Assembly: GCA_002389295.1 (NCBI GenBank)
Contig: DGOE01000016.1
Location: 1 to 30,798, forward strand
DNA from: Flavobacteriales bacterium UBA4474
Lineage (GTDB): Bacteria; Bacteroidota; Bacteroidia; Flavobacteriales_D; Sanyastnellaceae
DNA: 30,798 nucleotides
Direction: 5' to 3'
Notes under the pieces: generated by a model
The model's database searches: none
What the model was told of the DNA's origin: nothing
Seen by the model: the letters and a program-made list of their open reading frames with translations, nothing else
Made by a program: the position numbers and the translations under genes
Shown here: positions 25,990 to 30,798 of the stretch, one piece after another
Numbering within the stretch: the first letter of the stretch is position 1
How the letters are laid out: the number at the start of each line of letters is the position of its first letter

Positions 25990-26076
25990 ATGCCCACAGG
26001 CCCACATACGCAATGGCACCAGATGTTCAGCTTGCTGATAGCCTGCTTGGTCCTACCCATAGCCGGCATGGTCGCA
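25990..26076 (+). other. Signal peptide of the second protein
   Basis: Residues 12-29 (MFSLLIACLVLPIAGMVA) form a hydrophobic core with a likely cleavage after Ala29, before QCPNS. The region before the core (MPTGPHTQWHQ) carries histidines but no Lys or Arg, which is unusual. Cleavage site is tentative. Confidence 0.7.
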
Positions 26077-29000
26077 CAATGCCCAAATTCTGTGGTATTG
26101 GACGCCTACGAATCCCCATGTGGCAGCGGATTGAACAACGGACAGAGCTTTACCGCCGCCGAGACAGGGTCTTTGGATACGGTCATCATCGCCCGGTGCA
26201 CCGCTTCAGACGCCCGGCTTGTATTGAGGGCGTTCTATGGAACGGGGAACGATTGGGACGAAGGCAGCATCATCGGTGAAGCGGACGCGGTGCTGCTGGG
26301 AACAGACCATCCGGACGGCTGCTTTACTTCCGGAGGCAACGGATTCACCCATTATGCCGCTGGAACCTTCACCTTTACCGGGGTCTCGGTTGAGACCGGT
26401 GTTCAGTACACCCTCCACCTTTTGGAAGGTGCTGCAGCCACGGGTTGCAACATCAGTTATGCAGGTGGAAACGCCTTCTCCGTTGCAGGCGCAAAAACCG
26501 GAGAAGACCTCGCCTTCTCCTTGTCCATCTGTCCAGGAACGCCCGTTTTTGGGTGCATGGACCCCTCGGCCTGCAACTTCGATGCAGCCGCAACAGCCGA
26601 AGACGGCTCTTGCCTCTCGTTGGACTGCGCCGGACAATGCGGAGGATCCGCCTATGACGATCCGGATTGTGGCTGTGTCCCATCGGCCGCCGATGCCGGC
26701 AGTTGCATCGGTTGCACGGATGCCACGGCTTGCAATTACCTCGAGAATTCCACAGTGGATGATGGAAGCTGCTTTTACCCCGTATGCAACGGAGCGTGTC
26801 CTGACATCCTGAACTTCTACGAAGCACCCTGTGGTACAGGCCTCAATTACGGCCAAGGCTTTACCGCCACCATCACAGGTCTGCTCAACAGCATCACCAT
26901 TGCACGCTGCACAGGCGTGGACACGCGCATCCTGATTCGCAACTACAACGGGGATGGGTCAGAATGGGACCAAGGCAACCTCATCGGTGAGGCGGACCAG
27001 GTAGTCAGCGGCAACCAAACCCCCTCTGACTGCTTCATCAGCGGCGGAAATGGCTTCACCAACTACGTAGAGACCACCTTCACCTTTACCAACATCGGTT
27101 TGGAGGCCGGCCAACAGTATGTCTTCCAGCTCGAGCAAGGCGTAGCGGCCACAGGCTGCAACATCACCTATTCCGGAGGCACTGCATTTGGCCTGAATGC
27201 CGCCAAGCCTTCTGAAGACCTCGTTTTCGCGCTGTCCATGTGTCCCGACAATGTCACCTTTGGCTGCACGGACGCCTCGGCGTGCAACTACGATGCCACC
27301 GTGGACGTGGAAGACGGATCCTGCCTCTTTCTGGACTGTCAAGGCACTTGTGGAGGATCTGCATACCTCGACCCAGATTGCGGTTGCCTCGATTCCATTG
27401 ATGAAGCCGGCCAATGCCTGGGGTGCACAGACCCCGCCGCCTGCAACTACGACATCACCGCCACCACCTCTGATGGCTCTTGCACCCTGCCCGACTGTCA
27501 TGGCGATTGTGGGGGAACTGCCACCAATAGCAGCTGCGGATGCATTGGGGGAAACACCGGCATTCCTGCTTCGGCTTGTGTAGATGGCTGCATCACCAAT
27601 GTCGACGCCACCGACTCCGAAGCATGCCCTCCCGGCATTCTGTATGGCCAAACGATTACGCCCTTAGAGAATGGCCTGCTCAAGCGGATCCGATTGAAAA
27701 CCTGTTGCGCCCTGGATGCACAGCTCGTTGTCCGAACCTTGACCAACACAGACCCGTGCAGCCCCGGCGGCGGCGGAACTTGGAATTCGGGCACCATCCT
27801 CGGATACAGCAGTACGGTGCCCAGTTCGTGCTCGAGTGTCACCTCCTGTCTGACAGGTTTCGGGCTCGACGGATATCACTGGCACAACTTTGACTTCGAC
27901 GACGTTCCAGTGCAAGCCGGCACCACCTATGTTCTCGAACTGCTGTCTGGTGTGGCCATTGCCAACTGCACTTCGGACTACGCTGGAGGCCAAGCCTTCA
28001 ATGCCTCTGAGGCCCTGCCCGACTACGACCTCGTATTTGCCATGCACATCTGTCCAGCCACCATGAACTGGGGCTGCACCGATGCTACAGCTTGCACTTA
28101 TGACCCGGCTGCAAACCAGAATGATGGCAGCTGCCAATACCTGGATTGCAACGGCGATTGCGGAGGCACCGCCCTCGACGTCACGGGGTGCGGATGCATC
28201 GGAGGCAATACCGGCATCCGCGAAGCCCAATGTGTGAACGGAGACCTCCACAACATCACCGCCAACGACGGCACCATTTGCAATGAAACGTTGAAGGGAC
28301 AGTCCCTCATCGCTGACGCCCACGGTTTTCTATCCAGAATTGGACTTCACGTCATGCCCGACGCGTCCCAGACGGTACAATTGAGCCGCACCGATGGTCC
28401 CAACGCCGGTGAGGTACTGCTGGAGTTTACCCGCTCTGCCGTCTCCTCTTCATGCGGCGGAGTGGAACCTGAGTGGATCGAACTCGACTTCTACAACATC
28501 CCCTTGCAAGGAGGCAGCCAATACCAACTTGACTTTCTCTCAGGAGACGGTTATCGGACGTGCTACCCGGAGTATTCCGCGGGCGCAGGCATCAATGCCA
28601 GTGGCGCCGCTACCGCCCATGACCTCGCCTTCCGGGTCATCTATCGGACGCCTGAACCCGGCGAACTGGTGTGGGGATGCTCAGATGCCAGCTATTGCAA
28701 CTACGACCCCACCGTCACCCACGACGACGGGTCCTGCACCACCTTGGACTGCCACGGCGATTGCGGCGGAACGGCCTACGAAATCGAAGGGTGTGGATGT
28801 GTCGAAGGCAACACGGGCGTCACCGCCGACAGCTGTTACGGCTGCACCGACCCCACTGGATGCAACTACGACGTGAACGCTTCCATCGATGACGGTTCCT
28901 GCGCCGTAGTAGACTGCCATGGCGACTGCGGAGGCACCGCCATTGCCAATGTCAATTGTGGTTGCGTTGGAGGAAACACCGGCATCGACCCCGGAACCTG

Positions 29001-30798
29001 CTTGGATCGGTGTCAGGGCAGCCTGGCCCTCAGCACTTATGATGGACAATTCAGCTCAGACGCTTATGCCATGGGCGGCTCCGGGCAAACCTTCACCGCC
29101 ACCGAAACCAGTTACCTCACGGCCGCGCATTTCAGACAGGCCATTGAGCCCGCCTCCTTCATCACTGTGGAACTGCGCAAGTTGGATGCACCCGATGTCC
29201 ACAATGGCACCTTGCTCAGCGCAGAGTCCTTTGAAACGTGGACAGATACCGAAGGCGAAGGAGGCGACCTGTTCATAGAGTGGGACATTCCGGCCCTGTT
29301 GACCCAAGGCGAGGAGTACGCATTGGTGCTGATTGGCAGCTACACGCTCGTCTTAGAAGGCGAGGATGATGTCTATGCGGGAGGCGCAAGTTTTGATGGA
29401 CTGGGGTCCACAGCCAACGGTCCCGACCTGTTTTTCGAGCTGTTCACCTGCCCAGATTTGTTGGGTTGCATCGACCCTGCCGCTTGCAATTTCGATGCTG
29501 TATCCTCGGCCGACACAGAGCCTACCACCTGCATCTTCCCTGAAGGGTGTGAAATCTGCACGGGTGAAACCGATGGAACGGGGACCGTATCCGATTTCGA
29601 CAACGATGTGGACGATGACGGCGTTTGCAATGCGGACGAAATACTGGGGTGCACCGATGCTGAAGCTTGCAATTACGACGCCACACCCACCACGGACTCA
29701 TACAATTCATTGTGCCTGTACGCCACCGGTTGTGAAACCTGCACAGGCGAAACCGACGGCACCGGGACCATTTCTACAACGGACAACGACACGGACAACG
29801 ACGGGGTATGCAATGACGATGAGGTGCTCGGTTGCTCAGACAACACCGCCTGCAACTACGACGCCACCCCCACCACCGACACCGACAATACGCTCTGTGT
29901 TTACCCCAACGGCTGCGAGACCTGCTCAGGCGAGACCGACGGCTCTGGCACGACTGTGGACAACGACGACGACAGCGATGGCGTGTGCAATGCCGACGAG
30001 GTCCAGGGATGCACCAATCCGAACGCCTGCAATTACGACGCCACCCCCACCACCGACACCGATAACACGCTGTGCATCTACCCGGTAGGTTGCGAGGTGT
30101 GTTCTGGGGAAACCGATGGCTCCGGAACCACGTTGGTACTGGATGATGACAATGATGGGGTGTGCAATGGCGACGAGCTGCTCGGATGCACCGACATCAA
30201 TGCCTGCAACTACGACGCCACACCCACGACCGACACCGACAACTCGCTTTGCATCTACGTTTCAGAAACCTGCGATACTTGCTCTGGAGAGACCGACGGA
30301 TCCGGCACTGTGGTAGACAATGACACGGACAACGACGGTGTTTGCGCTTCGGATGAAGTCCTGGGCTGTACCGACATTACGGCCTGTAACTACGACGGGA
30401 CACCCACCACTGACACGGACAACTCACTCTGCGTGTACCCCACTGGCTGTCAAACATGTTCCGAAGAGACCGATGGCACGGGAACCGTCCTCAGCAATGA
30501 TGCCGACAACGACGGGGTTTGTGATGACGATGAAGTCACAGGATGCACAGATTCAAACGCCTGCAACTACGACGCCACACCCACCACTGACACCGACAAT
30601 TCTGTCTGCATATTCTCTACTGGGTGTGAAAGCTGTTCTGGTCAATTGGATGGCACCGGAATCATCGTGGAAAACGACGACGATGGTGATGGCGTCTGCA
30701 ACGCCGTTGAAGTAACAGGGTGCACCAACCCCCTGGCCTGCAACTACGACGCCACGCCCACCACCGACACCGACAACACCCTCTGCATATTCAAGGTC
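25990..30798 (+). CDS. Large secreted cysteine-rich repeat protein, 3' end outside window
   Basis: The frame is open from ATG 25990 to the right edge with no stop, giving 1,603 visible residues. ATG 25990 is the first start codon in frame after the upstream stop. The alternative ATG at 26023 would remove 11 residues before the hydrophobic core. No Shine-Dalgarno is present at either. The protein has a signal peptide, then five copies of a roughly 140-residue beta-sandwich-like domain with cysteine-rich spacers, then tandem 59-61-residue repeats that continue past the edge. No catalytic motif was seen. It follows the giant gene by 78 bases in the same frame and orientation, and shares its CNY modules. 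It is probably another surface or matrix protein, and a T9SS sorting domain is expected beyond the window (inference). Confidence 0.9.
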   Translation, partial: MPTGPHTQWHQMFSLLIACLVLPIAGMVAQCPNSVVLDAYESPCGSGLNNGQSFTAAETGSLDTVIIARCTASDARLVLRAFYGTGNDWDEGSIIGEADAVLLGTDHPDGCFTSGGNGFTHYAAGTFTFTGVSVETGVQYTLHLLEGAAATGCNISYAGGNAFSVAGAKTGEDLAFSLSICPGTPVFGCMDPSACNFDAAATAEDGSCLSLDCAGQCGGSAYDDPDCGCVPSAADAGSCIGCTDATACNYLENSTVDDGSCFYPVCNGACPDILNFYEAPCGTGLNYGQGFTATITGLLNSITIARCTGVDTRILIRNYNGDGSEWDQGNLIGEADQVVSGNQTPSDCFISGGNGFTNYVETTFTFTNIGLEAGQQYVFQLEQGVAATGCNITYSGGTAFGLNAAKPSEDLVFALSMCPDNVTFGCTDASACNYDATVDVEDGSCLFLDCQGTCGGSAYLDPDCGCLDSIDEAGQCLGCTDPAACNYDITATTSDGSCTLPDCHGDCGGTATNSSCGCIGGNTGIPASACVDGCITNVDATDSEACPPGILYGQTITPLENGLLKRIRLKTCCALDAQLVVRTLTNTDPCSPGGGGTWNSGTILGYSSTVPSSCSSVTSCLTGFGLDGYHWHNFDFDDVPVQAGTTYVLELLSGVAIANCTSDYAGGQAFNASEALPDYDLVFAMHICPATMNWGCTDATACTYDPAANQNDGSCQYLDCNGDCGGTALDVTGCGCIGGNTGIREAQCVNGDLHNITANDGTICNETLKGQSLIADAHGFLSRIGLHVMPDASQTVQLSRTDGPNAGEVLLEFTRSAVSSSCGGVEPEWIELDFYNIPLQGGSQYQLDFLSGDGYRTCYPEYSAGAGINASGAATAHDLAFRVIYRTPEPGELVWGCSDASYCNYDPTVTHDDGSCTTLDCHGDCGGTAYEIEGCGCVEGNTGVTADSCYGCTDPTGCNYDVNASIDDGSCAVVDCHGDCGGTAIANVNCGCVGGNTGIDPGTCLDRCQGSLALSTYDGQFSSDAYAMGGSGQTFTATETSYLTAAHFRQAIEPASFITVELRKLDAPDVHNGTLLSAESFETWTDTEGEGGDLFIEWDIPALLTQGEEYALVLIGSYTLVLEGEDDVYAGGASFDGLGSTANGPDLFFELFTCPDLLGCIDPAACNFDAVSSADTEPTTCIFPEGCEICTGETDGTGTVSDFDNDVDDDGVCNADEILGCTDAEACNYDATPTTDSYNSLCLYATGCETCTGETDGTGTISTTDNDTDNDGVCNDDEVLGCSDNTACNYDATPTTDTDNTLCVYPNGCETCSGETDGSGTTVDNDDDSDGVCNADEVQGCTNPNACNYDATPTTDTDNTLCIYPVGCEVCSGETDGSGTTLVLDDDNDGVCNGDELLGCTDINACNYDATPTTDTDNSLCIYVSETCDTCSGETDGSGTVVDNDTDNDGVCASDEVLGCTDITACNYDGTPTTDTDNSLCVYPTGCQTCSEETDGTGTVLSNDADNDGVCDDDEVTGCTDSNACNYDATPTTDTDNSVCIFSTGCESCSGQLDGTGIIVENDDDGDGVCNAVEVTGCTNPLACNYDATPTTDTDNTLCIFKV
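26080..29460 (+). repeat. Five copies of a beta-sandwich-like domain with cysteine-rich spacers
   Basis: Copies lie at about 26080-26532, 26806-27243, 27586-28056, 28231-28671 and 29011-29460. Each has an early G-Q-x-F/I-T/I strand (NGQSFTAAETG, YGQGFTATITG, YGQTITPLENG, KGQSLIADAHG, SGQTFTATETS). A middle strand with a GxIIGEA or equivalent follows, and then a late V..G..Y.h.L..G strand (VETGVQYTLHLLEG, VQAGTTYVLELLSG). Copies 1 and 2 are the most alike. Spacers (26551-26805, 27262-27585, 28072-28230, 28675-29010) hold GCTD.xACNYD..A...DGSC and DCHGDCGGTA...CGCIGGNTGI motifs. The fold resembles the 'GQSFTA' domain often seen in Bacteroidota surface proteins; its ligand is not known to me. 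Confidence 0.7.
29464..30798 (+). repeat. Tandem 59-61-residue acidic cysteine repeats (seven full units plus a partial one)
   Basis: Units start at 29464, 29647, 29830, 30007, 30184, 30364, 30541 and 30718. Lengths are 183, 183, 177, 177, 180, 177 and 177 bases, always a multiple of three. Consensus by eye: GCTD..ACNYDATPTTDTDN, then LCIYP.GCETCSGETDGSG, then an acidic run (DNDxDNDGVCNADEVL). The last is like thrombospondin type 3 Ca-binding loops. Six cysteines per unit are nearly constant. The bases coding for the CNYDATPTTDTD part are almost unchanged between units, which points to recent amplification. The array continues past the right edge. Confidence 0.9.

Noticed and set aside
24427..26019. 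A 530-codon open frame on the minus strand, opposite the end of the giant gene and the gap
   Set aside because: It lies antisense to the confident sorting domain and GWNW-type units. Its protein shows no recognisable motif, and long antisense frames are expected in GC-rich coding DNA.
26035..26046. Lipobox-like LIAC in the second gene's signal region
   Set aside because: The hydrophobic core continues well past this cysteine and only a few hydrophobic residues precede it, so an ordinary signal peptide fits better.
25818..30715. Several short open frames on both strands over the second gene (for example 25818-26279 and 29366-30088)
   Set aside because: They are out of frame with the signal peptide and repeat structure that runs from 25990 to the edge, and give low-complexity Pro/Thr/Arg-rich translations.
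29464..30798. Regular repeats that might be taken for a CRISPR-like array
   Set aside because: Units are 177-183 bases, in frame and encode protein; there are no short palindromic repeats with unique spacers.

Overview
The window holds two very large plus-strand genes and almost nothing else. The likely source is a Bacteroidota bacterium (the phylum Bacteroidetes). The first gene ends in a type IX secretion system (T9SS) type A C-terminal sorting domain, with FPNPF near its start and ASGVYFI near its end. Both genes also carry the cysteine-rich 'GCTD.xACNYD' modules typical of large surface proteins of marine Flavobacteriales-like bacteria. Neither gene start has a Shine-Dalgarno sequence, as is usual in this phylum. 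I cannot name the genus; the order is inference.

Gene 1 (1-25911) is open at the left edge. It contributes 8,636 codons with no stop, so the full protein is larger still. It is a mosaic of extracellular binding modules, in this order: a beta-rich start; cadherin-like tandem repeats (about 490-2900), one of them interrupted by a C-type-lectin-like domain; a LamG domain; a cysteine-rich Ca-binding-like stretch; a long array of C-type-lectin-like modules (4261-11973) broken by further cysteine-rich and unassigned parts; an FN3-like domain; another LamG; a large unassigned core (about 16840-21780) with regulatory-like beta domains and a hydrophobic Ala-rich hairpin; a pair of LamG domains lodged inside an Ig-like domain; a paired GWNW-type domain; and the sorting domain. 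I see no catalytic domain, so an adhesive or recognition role at the cell surface is the best inference.

A 78-base gap with a strong GC-rich hairpin follows.

Gene 2 (25990-30798) runs off the right edge without a stop: 1,603 codons are visible. It starts with a signal peptide, then has five copies of a roughly 140-residue beta-sandwich-like domain separated by cysteine-rich spacers. It ends in at least seven tandem 59-61-residue acidic, cysteine-containing repeats that continue past the window. The two genes share orientation and the cysteine-rich module family, which suggests a paired cell-surface locus. There are no tRNA, rRNA, CRISPR or insertion-sequence features that I can support.
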